Source: Thermoplasmata archaeon
GTDB lineage: Archaea; Thermoplasmatota; Thermoplasmata; Sysuiplasmatales; Sysuiplasmataceae
Length of the DNA stretch: 35,044 nt
Assembly: GCA_021806165.1 (NCBI GenBank)
Contig: JAJZXY010000019.1
Span: forward strand, 1 to 35,044
Direction: 5' to 3'
Made by a program: the position numbers and the translations under genes. Below are positions 6,944-14,179 of the stretch, in pieces; position 1 is the first letter of the stretch; every line of letters starts with the position of its first letter. The notes under the pieces are model-generated. The model was not told the origin of the DNA and made no database searches. It saw only the letters and a list, made by a program, of their open reading frames with translations.

Positions 6944-8803
6944 TCATGCCTGCGCTGCCCTCTTTGTCAAATGCCTTACGTGGACCGCTTCCCCCTTTGC
7001 GGCATCAAGCATCTCAAGGGCGCTCATCGACGCCACGCCCACCGCCTCCACAGCTCCGGCGCGCATCACTATGGCCTCATCCCCCTTTCTCAAATCCTTC
7101 CCGGCCTCGAGCACTCCGGGGGCAAAGAGGTTGCCGACAAGGTCAAAGTCACCCATGTTTACGCAGTAGCCCGGCACCTCCCTGCAAATCGCCTCTGCTC
7201 CGTCCAGAGTCAGCGATATTACGCCGCGCTGCCCGGTAAGCATTCCCAGCTGCCTGTCGCCACGGAATATCCTCAGGTTGGGGTACCTGCCCGTCAGCCT
7301 GGTCCCATCAAGCAGCTTCCTCCCGCCTGGTCCGAACTGGAACGCCGCTATGTTGCCTAGCAGCATCCTCATTCTGTCCTCCCAGTGTATTCGCTCCTCC
7401 CCTGAACCCCTGCCAAGCTCATCTGTCAGCCTCGACAGCGATTCAGCCTTTCTTGTGCTGCCGCCGGACGTATCAACAAAATCCACCCCCTTGTGCGCCA
7501 GGTGTTCAGTGATAAACTCCCTCTCATCCTCCAGATGTGCCACTACACATGTATAGTTGCCCCTGGCTAGGAGTGTGTCCAGCATGTCTGTTGCGCGCTT
7601 CTTTTCCTCCATTGACCATCTGCCGGTCACCGGTATGTCATAGTGGGCTGCCGGGAACACCGTCTCCAGCTCCTCCGGCACAAGCCCCAGCGGTGATGTC
7701 ACCGTGACAGTGTGGACCTGGGACGGATTGGAGGAGGCCCTTATGGCGGAAGCAAACAGCCTGTGTGACTTGGACATGAAATAAGGCTTCCTGTTGGAGC
7801 ATGGCACCAGGAGCAGGACCTTCAGAACCGGGGGCATGTATCTGCCGGTGAACCTGTTCACGTACCTCCTGACCTCAGGTCTCCTGAGCGAATGTTCCGT
7901 GGACGCCGTTATCGTTATCCCCGCGCTGGCGGCATGCCTCTCAAAATAGCTGTGGAAATCCTCATCAGCATATCTGAGAAGCTCGGAATTCCAGGGTGAT
8001 GTGGCCCTTGCCTCCAGATACTCCCTCAGACCGCCGGACTCAATTGCATGCCTGCACCTGTTCAGCTCTGCAAGCAGCTGATACCTGTTGTGCCAGAGTG
8101 CCCTGTCCGCCTTCCGGGACATGCATGCAGGGCAGTGGCAGACGCCCTCCCCAAGCACAGACGCGTTCCAAGCGCTGCCGTCCACGAAGACCTCCCCCGC
8201 CATGGCTGACAGGTCACTTGAAGTGGAATCCACTATGTCGACTCCGCTGTATATGAGCAATGCAAGGTTCAGCGGGTTGGCAACTCCTGGAGCATACAGT
8301 GCGCTCCTCCCGCCAATAGCATCCCTGGCAGTCGAAACGGAGAGGATGAAGTCATACGGGTCCCTGGCAATCTCAGCGGCGTTGGACAGATCAACGAGCC
8401 CGGCCTTAACACCTTCCAGCTCTGCGGAAAGCTCCCCGCCCCTTCCCACAGCGACGAAAACCGGGGCCTCCCTTTCCCTCTCGTAATTCCTCCCTATCCC
8501 GCCGATGAGGGATGAGAATGGTATGAAGTTTGGCATGGTTACAAGGCGTTCCGCCGTTTCAGCGCCCCTCGGTCCGTCCACCATCTCATTCCTCGGAGCC
8601 ACAAACTGCGTCTTCTCTGTGCTTATGGCTTCCCGGGTAAGGAGCGCCTCGAACATGTTGCCGTACTCATCCCTTCCTGTCGTTTCGCAGAAGAGGACAT
8701 TCGGCAGCCTGATGGTGGCCTTTCCAAGCCTCAGTGTGGCTACCCTTGAGAGGAGGTATCCTGATTCCGGCTCAATCATTGCTGAACCATAGCCAAGAAG
8801 CAT
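6944..8803 (-). CDS. arcS: Archaeosine synthase ArcS (TgtA2), TGT-like domain plus PUA
   Basis: A 619-residue protein. ArcS converts preQ0 at tRNA position 15 into archaeosine or its precursor. A TGT-like barrel occupies about 1-260, with the zinc-type cluster C222-x-C224-x2-C227. The ArcS signature PC-x3-KPY-x2-S-x2-H starts at Pro334 ([14 protein letters not shown]) and distinguishes it from the base-exchange enzyme ArcTGT. A PUA RNA-binding domain forms the last 75 residues ([17 protein letters not shown], then [14 protein letters not shown]). ArcTGT itself is not in the window. The start is ATG at 8803; a Met eight codons on is also possible. The gene is divergent from pyrB with 88 bases between starts and may share its A/T box. 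Confidence 0.92.
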   Translation of the reverse strand: MLLGYGSAMIEPESGYLLSRVATLRLGKATIRLPNVLFCETTGRDEYGNMFEALLTREAISTEKTQFVAPRNEMVDGPRGAETAERLVTMPNFIPFSSLIGGIGRNYEREREAPVFVAVGRGGELSAELEGVKAGLVDLSNAAEIARDPYDFILSVSTARDAIGGRSALYAPGVANPLNLALLIYSGVDIVDSTSSDLSAMAGEVFVDGSAWNASVLGEGVCHCPACMSRKADRALWHNRYQLLAELNRCRHAIESGGLREYLEARATSPWNSELLRYADEDFHSYFERHAASAGITITASTEHSLRRPEVRRYVNRFTGRYMPPVLKVLLLVPCSNRKPYFMSKSHRLFASAIRASSNPSQVHTVTVTSPLGLVPEELETVFPAAHYDIPVTGRWSMEEKKRATDMLDTLLARGNYTCVVAHLEDEREFITEHLAHKGVDFVDTSGGSTRKAESLSRLTDELGRGSGEERIHWEDRMRMLLGNIAAFQFGPGGRKLLDGTRLTGRYPNLRIFRGDRQLGMLTGQRGVISLTLDGAEAICREVPGYCVNMGDFDLVGNLFAPGVLEAGKDLRKGDEAIVMRAGAVEAVGVASMSALEMLDAAKGEAVHVRHLTKRAAQA

Positions 8804-8852
8804 TAAAAGGTATCATTACGGCATCGGTGCAGGCTGCCATGAATACCCTTAT

Positions 8853-8863
8853 GATTTAATACT
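8853..8863 (+). promoter_or_regulatory. TATA box of pyrBI, possibly used in both directions
   Basis: GATTTAATACT is centred 34 bases before the pyrB ATG. Read on the other strand it is AGTATTAAATC, 55 bases ahead of the arcS ATG. It may serve both genes. Confidence 0.45.
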
Positions 8864-8891
8864 GCAAGAACATCAGCAGACCGGTTATCAG

Positions 8892-9824
8892 ATGGGCAAG
8901 CCATCATTCTCAGATTTTGTTTCAATAAGGGACTTGACGAAGAAGCAGATGTCTGAAGTTCTCGAGCGTGCAGAAGGGATGATACCTTATGCAAGCGGGG
9001 AGAAGCGAACAAGAGCCCTCGAGGGAAGGATTCTAGGAACGCTCTTCTATGAGCCCTCGACCCGGACCAGGCTGTCATTCGAGTCTGCGATGCTGCGACT
9101 TGGCGGCGCGGTGATGGGCTTTTCAACACCGATGGGCACCTCGATTGAAAAGGGGGAGAACCTGTCGGATACAATCAGGGTCACTGAGTCATACGCTGAC
9201 ATACTTGTCATAAGGCATCCGCTGGAGGGTGCTGCAAGGCTTGCCGCGGACATGAGCAGCAAGCCAGTGGTAAATGCCGGTGACGGCGCAGGCCAGCACC
9301 CGACACAAACAATACTCGACCTTTTCACCATGCTCCAGGCGAAGGAGACGCTTGAGGGGCTGAACGTTGTCATACTGGGAGACCTGAAGTTCGGCCGTAC
9401 CGTCCACTCGCTGTCCGAGGCCCTTGCGCTATTCGGTGCAAACCTTACCTTTGTCGCACCTCCCTCGCTGGAGATGCCCAGGGAGGTAATCGCCGATATT
9501 GAGTCGAAGGGCGTCAAGCCGCATTACTCATCTTCGCTGGGTGATGCTGTCAGGGAGGCGGACATTTTGTATGTGACAAGGATACAGAAGGAGCGCTTTG
9601 CCGATGCTGCAGAATATGCGAAGGTTGCAGGGACGTACAGGATAGATTCCAGGCTGCTGTCTCAGGGAAAGTCGACTCTGTCTGTTATGCATCCGCTCCC
9701 CCGCATTAGCGAGATTTCGCCGGATGTGGACTCAACACCCCATTCACTGTACTTCAGGCAGGCTGCAAACGGGATACCGGTCAGGATGGCAATACTCTCA
9801 ATGCTGCTGGGGGTGGATCCATGA
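8892..9824 (+). CDS. pyrB: Aspartate carbamoyltransferase catalytic subunit
   Basis: A 310-residue enzyme that joins carbamoyl phosphate and aspartate in the second step of pyrimidine synthesis. The carbamoyl-phosphate site STRTR is at residues 56-60. The family segments GDGAGQHPTQ and LGDLKFGRTVHSL, and the aspartate-binding HPLPR at 267-271, are all intact. The length is normal. The stop overlaps the pyrI start by four bases (ATGA), so the two subunits are translationally coupled. Confidence 0.97.
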   Translation: MGKPSFSDFVSIRDLTKKQMSEVLERAEGMIPYASGEKRTRALEGRILGTLFYEPSTRTRLSFESAMLRLGGAVMGFSTPMGTSIEKGENLSDTIRVTESYADILVIRHPLEGAARLAADMSSKPVVNAGDGAGQHPTQTILDLFTMLQAKETLEGLNVVILGDLKFGRTVHSLSEALALFGANLTFVAPPSLEMPREVIADIESKGVKPHYSSSLGDAVREADILYVTRIQKERFADAAEYAKVAGTYRIDSRLLSQGKSTLSVMHPLPRISEISPDVDSTPHSLYFRQAANGIPVRMAILSMLLGVDP

Positions 9825-10279
9825 AGGAGCTGAAGGTACAGCCAATCAGGAACGGCACAGTCATCGACCACATTGAACCTGGGGCCGCTCTCAGCGTGCT
9901 CAAGATACTGGGCGTCAATGGCGAGAATGTGAAAGGCACCGTCAGCGTGGCGATGCACGTCCGGAGCAAGAAGGATGAATGGAAGGACATTGTCAAGATA
10001 GAGGACAGGGAACTCTATTCAAACGAGGTCAACAGGATCGCACTCATCTCACCGCATGCGACAATTAACATAATCAGGGACTACAACGTTGCCGAAAAGA
10101 AGAGCGTCAAGCTTCCGGAGGTTGTAAGGGGCATAGTGCGATGCGCCAACCCCAACTGCGTGACCAACAGCAATGAGCCGGTCGAAACCAGCTTCCTGGT
10201 GGTGAGGGAAAGGCCGCTGACACTCAAGTGCCACTTCTGTGACAGGGTCCAGTCAAATGTCGAGAAATATATCATCTAG
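9821..10279 (+). CDS. pyrI: Aspartate carbamoyltransferase regulatory subunit
   Basis: A 152-residue zinc-containing subunit that binds nucleotide effectors and assembles the PyrB trimers. The N-terminal effector domain begins KELKVQPIRNGTVIDHI. The C-terminal zinc site has all four cysteines: Cys108, Cys113, Cys137 and Cys140 (CANPNC...CHFC). It follows pyrB in an ATGA overlap. The stop overlaps the stop of the convergent roadblock gene by a few bases. Confidence 0.97.
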   Translation: MKELKVQPIRNGTVIDHIEPGAALSVLKILGVNGENVKGTVSVAMHVRSKKDEWKDIVKIEDRELYSNEVNRIALISPHATINIIRDYNVAEKKSVKLPEVVRGIVRCANPNCVTNSNEPVETSFLVVRERPLTLKCHFCDRVQSNVEKYII

Positions 10280-10698
10280 TTGAGCCAGGGCGCTTCCTTC
10301 CTCAGCTTGACAGCACCTTCCTCAAGCGCCTTCAGCGCCTTTTCAGTGGAGTGTGTGTCCGAGGCAACGCCGACCAGTATGTAGTTTGAGCTTACAGGAT
10401 AGAGGAGCAGCTTGCTGCTTTCGAATGATGCCACTATGCTGTCAACCTTCCCGTCCTTCACATCATCCTTTACCGCCTCAGCGGCGCTGAAAACGATTGC
10501 AGTCATGGCAGCGAATGTTTCTTTCTTCTGCGGGCTTACCGAATCACCTGCAACCATGAGCCCGGTCCTGGAAACAATGGAACATGATGTCAGGGAGCCG
10601 TCGGCGACGAGCTTGTCGAGGATGCGTTCCTCAGTCTTCTTGTTGGCAGTCCTGCTCTCCACCAAAACGCAGTTCAACTCCTTTTTTACGCTTCCCAA
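10276..10698 (-). CDS. Roadblock/LC7-domain protein
   Basis: A 140-residue protein with one roadblock fold. After a helical N-terminus comes GSLTSCSIVSRTGLMVAGDS, then an Ala-rich helix (TAIVFSAAEAV) and the strand-helix end (LLLYPVSSNYILVGVASD). In archaea such proteins are paired with small GTPases or act in polarity and signalling, but no GTPase gene is visible here, so the role is open. The TTG at 10698 is the farthest possible start and would be almost leaderless after a TATA near 10715-10725. Internal TTG or GTG starts within the first 12 codons cannot be excluded. Confidence 0.78.
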   Translation of the reverse strand: MGSVKKELNCVLVESRTANKKTEERILDKLVADGSLTSCSIVSRTGLMVAGDSVSPQKKETFAAMTAIVFSAAEAVKDDVKDGKVDSIVASFESSKLLLYPVSSNYILVGVASDTHSTEKALKALEEGAVKLRKEAPWLN

Positions 10699-10753
10699 TC
10701 GTATAATTCCGATATAATAGTATGCGTCATGCGGCAGGGTGCCGACGCCGCAT

Positions 10754-11593
10754 TTATGCCGTTACCCTGCTGCCGCAGCGACCGCAGTATTCATCCCCGT
10801 CCTTCAGCTCCCCGCCGCAGGACCTGCAGGCGGCGGCCACCCTGCTCCCGCATTTCCTGCAGAAGCTGTCTCCATCCAGCAGCGCCGCTCCGCATGAGGC
10901 GCATTTCCTCACAGCATCAGGCAGCACCTCTGTCTCCGCAGTTTCAGCTGGGATGGACTGTATTCCAGGCCGCCCTCCTGCTCCAGCCGCAAGAACCCTG
11001 CTGGCCCTGACCGCGTGTCTCAGGGCTGCATCATAATCTCCTGCGCTGAATGCATTTCTGGCATCACCGAGCAGCCTGCCCGCCTCATCTGCCCCTGCTC
11101 CTCCAGCCTGCAGGTCCTTCTCCACGGAGCGGATTGTGAAGCTCGCCTCCGCGTAATTTCTCGGAAGCTGCCTTGGCTGCGGTGACCCCGGAGCATCCGC
11201 AGCAGCCTTCTGCTGCATCCGCGGCTCTGCCGGCGCCGAGGGTGCCGTCTGCCGCTGGATTCCCTTCGATTTGATGTCGAACAGTGTCTTGCGCGCATCC
11301 TCCGCCAGCAGCTTTGCGTTGGTGAAATGACCCAACTCCAGCTCGGCATCGGACTGTCTCACAAGGGACTCCGCGCCTGTGACATCGTACCCCTGTGCCC
11401 TGAGATTCCTCATAATTGCCTTTGATGTGACGGATGCGTTGAATGCCTGGTCCTTGGCGGCGCTGGCCGTAAGCCTCGTCTGTCGCCTCCGCATGATGCG
11501 GCCACGGGCGTAGCTCCACTCCAGGTAGCCGGCCAGAACGACAACTGCGATTAGGACCGAAACGAAGAACGCAGTCTCTGTGTCAAACGCCAC
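10754..11593 (-). CDS. Membrane-anchored protein with two C-terminal zinc ribbons
   Basis: A 279-residue protein of unknown function. One transmembrane helix (about residues 8-25) is followed by basic residues, so the rest is cytoplasmic. Two helical segments (about 45-105 and 145-205) separated by a Pro/Ala/Gln-rich linker resemble helical-repeat proteins. The last 50 residues hold two double-CxxC zinc ribbons (CASCG...CRKCG and CRSCG...CGRCG). This N-terminal anchor plus double zinc ribbon layout recurs in archaeal hypothetical proteins. The start is GTG at 11593. A TATA-like TTTTATTT lies about 35 bases upstream. It follows the roadblock gene's promoter region on the same strand but is probably a separate unit. 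Confidence 0.75.
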   Translation of the reverse strand: MAFDTETAFFVSVLIAVVVLAGYLEWSYARGRIMRRRQTRLTASAAKDQAFNASVTSKAIMRNLRAQGYDVTGAESLVRQSDAELELGHFTNAKLLAEDARKTLFDIKSKGIQRQTAPSAPAEPRMQQKAAADAPGSPQPRQLPRNYAEASFTIRSVEKDLQAGGAGADEAGRLLGDARNAFSAGDYDAALRHAVRASRVLAAGAGGRPGIQSIPAETAETEVLPDAVRKCASCGAALLDGDSFCRKCGSRVAAACRSCGGELKDGDEYCGRCGSRVTA

Positions 11594-11639
11594 TCTGATT
11601 CCCGGGCAATACTCTGCGGATACGCAAATAAAACTTACT

Positions 11640-11774
11640 GATCCATTCTCAGCAAAGGGATCCGGGGAATGGCCGACAGCGCTCTAAGCGTTTTAGTACC
11701 TTTATAGCGGTAAACTTCATCGCCATCCCGAAGGATGTCGATTAATTTGCCTGGGCACTAAAGGCAAAACCCCT
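11640..11774. other. Non-coding stretch downstream of 5S rRNA with a C(UUCG)G hairpin
   Basis: No credible ORF is present. On the minus strand, 11737-11724 reads CATCC-TTCG-GGATG, a 5-bp stem closed by a C(UUCG)G tetraloop, typical of structured RNA. An A/T element (CTATAAAG on the minus strand, near 11700) could be a promoter. The segment may be the 5S 3' trailer, a terminator or a small RNA; I cannot decide. Confidence 0.3.
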
Positions 11775-11891
11775 TGCGGGACCAAGCTTCCCGTTGGCTC
11801 GCGCACAACAGTACCACAGGGAACGTAGGTGGTCTTAACTTCTGGGATCGGACGAGACCAGGTGTGACACCACCACTTTGGCCGTCGTACC
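11775..11891 (-). rRNA. 5S ribosomal RNA (ends approximate)
   Basis: On the minus strand the 5S hallmarks appear in order: GGCC-AAAG; helix II TGGTGGT pairing with ACCACCTA; helix III/loop C CCTGGTCTCGTCCGATCCCAG followed by AAGTTAAG; loop A segment ACG; then TTCCCTGTGGTACTG...TGCGCGAG...CGGGAA of helices IV and V. This closely parallels halophile and methanogen 5S. A TATA-like ATAAATAT (11919-11926) is about 30 bases upstream. The gene stands alone, downstream of a protein operon, as in Thermoplasma-type genomes with unlinked rRNA genes. The terminal helix I is not obvious: GGTACGACGG at the 5' end does not pair well with GCTTGGTCCCGC at the 3' end. The ends are therefore estimates. Confidence 0.85.
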
Positions 11892-11918
11892 ATTCCTAAG
11901 AACCAACAAACTCATTCC

Positions 11919-11926
11919 ATATTTAT
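11919..11926 (-). promoter_or_regulatory. TATA box of the 5S rRNA gene
   Basis: ATAAATAT on the minus strand predicts a TSS near 11896, a few bases before the 5S body. Confidence 0.5.
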
Positions 11927-11957
11927 GCCTTTTGCCAACCGCTGTGGGGAGCAGCAT

Positions 11958-12698
11958 TCACAGCGCGAGCAGGACCGCGGCTGCCAGGCATGCCAGCACT
12001 ATGGATGATATGTTGTTGGACTGCTTCCCTATAATCCCTCTCCTTTCAAGCGTTGCGCCAAGTATGCTGTCTATCACCGACCCGGAAAATCCGAGGACAG
12101 CGGTGAATGGTATGGACCACAACGGCATCGTGTCGCCAAGCAGCACTATAAGGGCGTAGCCGGCTACAGCGATAAAGAGGGCGCCACCGAACGAGGCCGC
12201 CGTCCCCAGTGCCGATACCCCCCCATCTGTGCCTGGCGGGACAGGCTTCATGGTGGTTATCAGCCTGGGATGCCTGTTTATGACTCCGATCTCACTTGCT
12301 AGTGTATCGGCTGTAGCCGAACCTATCGCCACAGTGAACAGCATGGCGAAGTAGGACTGCGGCGCATATCCTGCCAGCAGCGTGCTGAGCAGTGCGACAC
12401 ATACCGCCGGCATGCTGTTGGCCACAACGTTCCTGCTGCCCCGTTCACCCCTTCTCCCCTCCTGGAGCCCCATCTTGGCCTTGTCGAGGAGCTTGAACCG
12501 CGTTGTGATGAAGGCGGCTGCCACAAATGAAAGTATCAGCAGAAGCCACGAAAGCCCGCCGAACAGGCCAATTGCGGCGCTGACTGCAAACGCTGACGCG
12601 GAGCCGCGTGCAGTAAGCATGTTCTGCCTGAACGCGGCATAGCTGAGGAGTATGCTGACGGCAGTCACGGCCAGGGCTTCCACAGGATCGGCGAGCAT
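11958..12698 (-). CDS. DUF92-family integral membrane protein
   Basis: A 246-residue polytopic membrane protein with about six helices. Family signatures are RGSRNVVANS (near 87), ATADTLASEIGV (near 130), PPGTDGGVS (near 155) and the ending GFSGSVIDSILGATLERRGI. DUF92 includes plant VTE6, a phytyl-phosphate kinase, so a role in prenyl-phosphate metabolism is a reasonable inference but unproven. The start is ATG at 12698 with GGGGTG about five bases upstream. It is last in a three-gene run with the small protein and the UPF0200 kinase. Confidence 0.85.
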   Translation of the reverse strand: MLADPVEALAVTAVSILLSYAAFRQNMLTARGSASAFAVSAAIGLFGGLSWLLLILSFVAAAFITTRFKLLDKAKMGLQEGRRGERGSRNVVANSMPAVCVALLSTLLAGYAPQSYFAMLFTVAIGSATADTLASEIGVINRHPRLITTMKPVPPGTDGGVSALGTAASFGGALFIAVAGYALIVLLGDTMPLWSIPFTAVLGFSGSVIDSILGATLERRGIIGKQSNNISSIVLACLAAAVLLAL

Positions 12699-12721
12699 GA
12701 ATGCACCCCGGGCAGGACTGG

Positions 12722-13033
12722 TTACAGCCCCTCTCCTCCGATTCTGAGCAGGCGTCCAACCTTCCTGTCACCCTCGAGTACCGAAAACAGCCTGGTGGCT
12801 GTCTGGACAGCTGTCTCCCTGTCACTGCACGGGTTGATAAGCAGCCTTCCTGTCCTGTAAAGTGTGCAGACTGAGCCATCAATGACAACGTCGACCATCA
12901 GCCCGGCCCCCCTCACCTGGTATCCCTTCCTGCCAAAAACCTTTCCGCAGTCCTCCAGAGGCAGGTTGTATATCTGCGCTGGATAGACCACGTATGAATT
13001 GCCTGTGCATGGCCTGGCAGAGAGGAAATCCAT
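12722..13033 (-). CDS. Small conserved-looking archaeal protein, possible single TBP-like repeat
   Basis: A 103-residue protein I do not firmly recognise. The pattern VVYPAQIYNLPLEDCGKVFG, then VDVVIDGSVCTLYRTGRLLI, then a helix ETAVQTATRLFSVLE resembles one half of a TATA-binding-protein fold (strands, TLYRTGRLLI strand pair, long helix). That is inference from pattern only. I chose the ATG at 13033 (GGAG nine bases upstream). A TTG at 13048, directly after the upstream stop with AGGA four bases ahead, is an alternative. It sits between the kinase and DUF92 genes with 23 bases or less between them. Confidence 0.7.
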   Translation of the reverse strand: MDFLSARPCTGNSYVVYPAQIYNLPLEDCGKVFGRKGYQVRGAGLMVDVVIDGSVCTLYRTGRLLINPCSDRETAVQTATRLFSVLEGDRKVGRLLRIGGEGL

Positions 13034-13048
13034 ATCTCCATTCTCCAA

Positions 13049-13600
13049 TCAATCCTGCGGATTGAGGAATTTCGACTCTTCAAGGAGTTCATTAATCTTT
13101 TGCCTGAGCTCCCTGATGCTGCCTTCGTTTCCGATTGCCCGGTCGGAAAGGGCTATCACATTGCCCAGACCCCACCCCAGCTCCCTTCTGTCCCTCTCTT
13201 CGAATTCGCCGGGGGTCATCGGCACATCCTCCCTGTTCCTAGACTTGAGTCTGCTGAACCTTATAGGTGCTGAGGCGTACACCGCCACCACCATGGCATC
13301 CCTGCCGAAATGACGCCTGAAATATGCCACCTCAGCTTCGCTCCGGGTGCCGTCGATGACAGTGCTGGTGCCATCTACGCGCGCAGATGTGTGCCTGGCC
13401 CATACATCGCTCCCGTGCTTCAGTCTCTCGACATTGGCCACACGGGCAATGTTCCTTCCAGTCATTTCCAGGCCATACTCCCTCACCCTTTCACGGACGA
13501 GGTCGCCCATCTGCACCACCGGTATGCCCAGAGACTTGCAGTGCTGGGCAAACTCGGTCTTACCCGCCCCGGCCATTCCCGCGATGATTAGTGCTTTCAA
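13049..13600 (-). CDS. UPF0200-type P-loop nucleotide kinase
   Basis: A 183-residue kinase related to dephospho-CoA and adenylate kinases. Walker A GMAGAGKTEF is at residues 8-17. QMGDLVRERVREYGLEMTG and VIDGTRSEAEV match the archaeal UPF0200 family, whose substrate is not settled. The lid-like region RLKSRNREDVPMT follows. The start is TTG at 13600; no other start precedes the P-loop. TATTTAAA (13631-13640) lies about 35 bases upstream. It is the first gene of the operon that ends at the 5S locus. Confidence 0.87.
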   Translation of the reverse strand: MKALIIAGMAGAGKTEFAQHCKSLGIPVVQMGDLVRERVREYGLEMTGRNIARVANVERLKHGSDVWARHTSARVDGTSTVIDGTRSEAEVAYFRRHFGRDAMVVAVYASAPIRFSRLKSRNREDVPMTPGEFEERDRRELGWGLGNVIALSDRAIGNEGSIRELRQKINELLEESKFLNPQD

Positions 13601-13699
13601 GTCGAATCAGTGGAGAGGAGATCTCACCGGTTTAAATACTATGCCGGTTGGCACCGCCGGTCTTCGTGATGCCATCCAGGTTGACTTGGGTAAACAAGG

Positions 13700-13709
13700 T
13701 TTTAATATG
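13700..13709 (+). promoter_or_regulatory. TATA box of alba
   Basis: TTTTAATATG predicts a TSS near 13730 and a leader of about 45 bases. A 7-bp inverted repeat lies between the box and the TSS. Confidence 0.5.
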
Positions 13710-13713
13710 GGCT

Positions 13714-13730
13714 GCGCGTTGGAAACGCGC
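13714..13730. promoter_or_regulatory. Inverted repeat in the alba promoter
   Basis: GCGCGTT-GGA-AACGCGC is a perfect 7-bp inverted repeat with a three-base centre. It lies immediately after the TATA box and ends at the predicted TSS, a typical repressor operator position. Confidence 0.5.
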
Positions 13731-13776
13731 CGCTATTCGCTCACACTGGAATAGTAGAAAACGGACGTGACATGAC

Positions 13777-14049
13777 ATGGCAGAGGACAACATCATTTAC
13801 ATCGGCAAGAAACCGGCAATGAACTACGTGCTTGCGGTCGTGACCCAGTTCAACAGCGCAGGCAAGGACGTGACCATTAAAGCGCGCGGGAAGTCAATCA
13901 GCAGGGCTGTGGATGTGGCGGAGATAACAAGGAACCGCTTCCTCAAGGACGCAGCTGTCAAGGATATAAGAATCTCCACCGAGATGATCAAGGAGGAGGA
14001 CGGCAGCACATCCAACGTTTCCTCGATAGAGATAGTGCTCGGCAAGTAA
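13777..14049 (+). CDS. albA: Chromatin protein Alba
   Basis: A 90-residue DNA/RNA-binding chromatin protein. The N-terminus [20 protein letters not shown] contains the Lys-Lys pair (11-12) that corresponds to the regulated DNA-contact lysines of Alba. [16 protein letters not shown] and the C-terminal strand SSIEIVLGK complete the fold. The length is typical. It is monocistronic, with its own promoter and a hairpin/T-tract terminator directly downstream. Confidence 0.96.
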   Translation: MAEDNIIYIGKKPAMNYVLAVVTQFNSAGKDVTIKARGKSISRAVDVAEITRNRFLKDAAVKDIRISTEMIKEEDGSTSNVSSIEIVLGK

Positions 14050-14084
14050 TCAGGCCTCCCACGCATTGGTCAGCTTCCCTCACC

Positions 14085-14120
14085 CACCGGCAGTGAAGCA
14101 GGGCGCCGGTGCTTATTTTT
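14085..14120 (+). terminator. Hairpin plus T-tract terminator after alba
   Basis: CACCGGC (14085-14091) pairs perfectly with GCCGGTG (14105-14111), followed at once by CTTATTTTT. It looks like a bacterial-style intrinsic terminator; archaea mainly need the T-tract. Confidence 0.6.
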
Positions 14121-14136
14121 CCATCCTGTTCGAACC

Positions 14137-14147
14137 ATTTAACTATT
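14137..14147 (+). promoter_or_regulatory. Probable TATA box of ppdK
   Basis: CATTTAACTAT is centred about 38 bases before the ATG. It leaves a leader long enough for the AAGGTG Shine-Dalgarno. Confidence 0.4.
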
Positions 14148-14179
14148 CGTAAGCTCTACCATATTCAAGGTGCTGGTCG

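Noticed and set aside
11640-11774. C/D box small RNA (GATGAAG as box C)
   Set aside because: Only a weak box C match is present and no convincing box D or D' at the right spacing.
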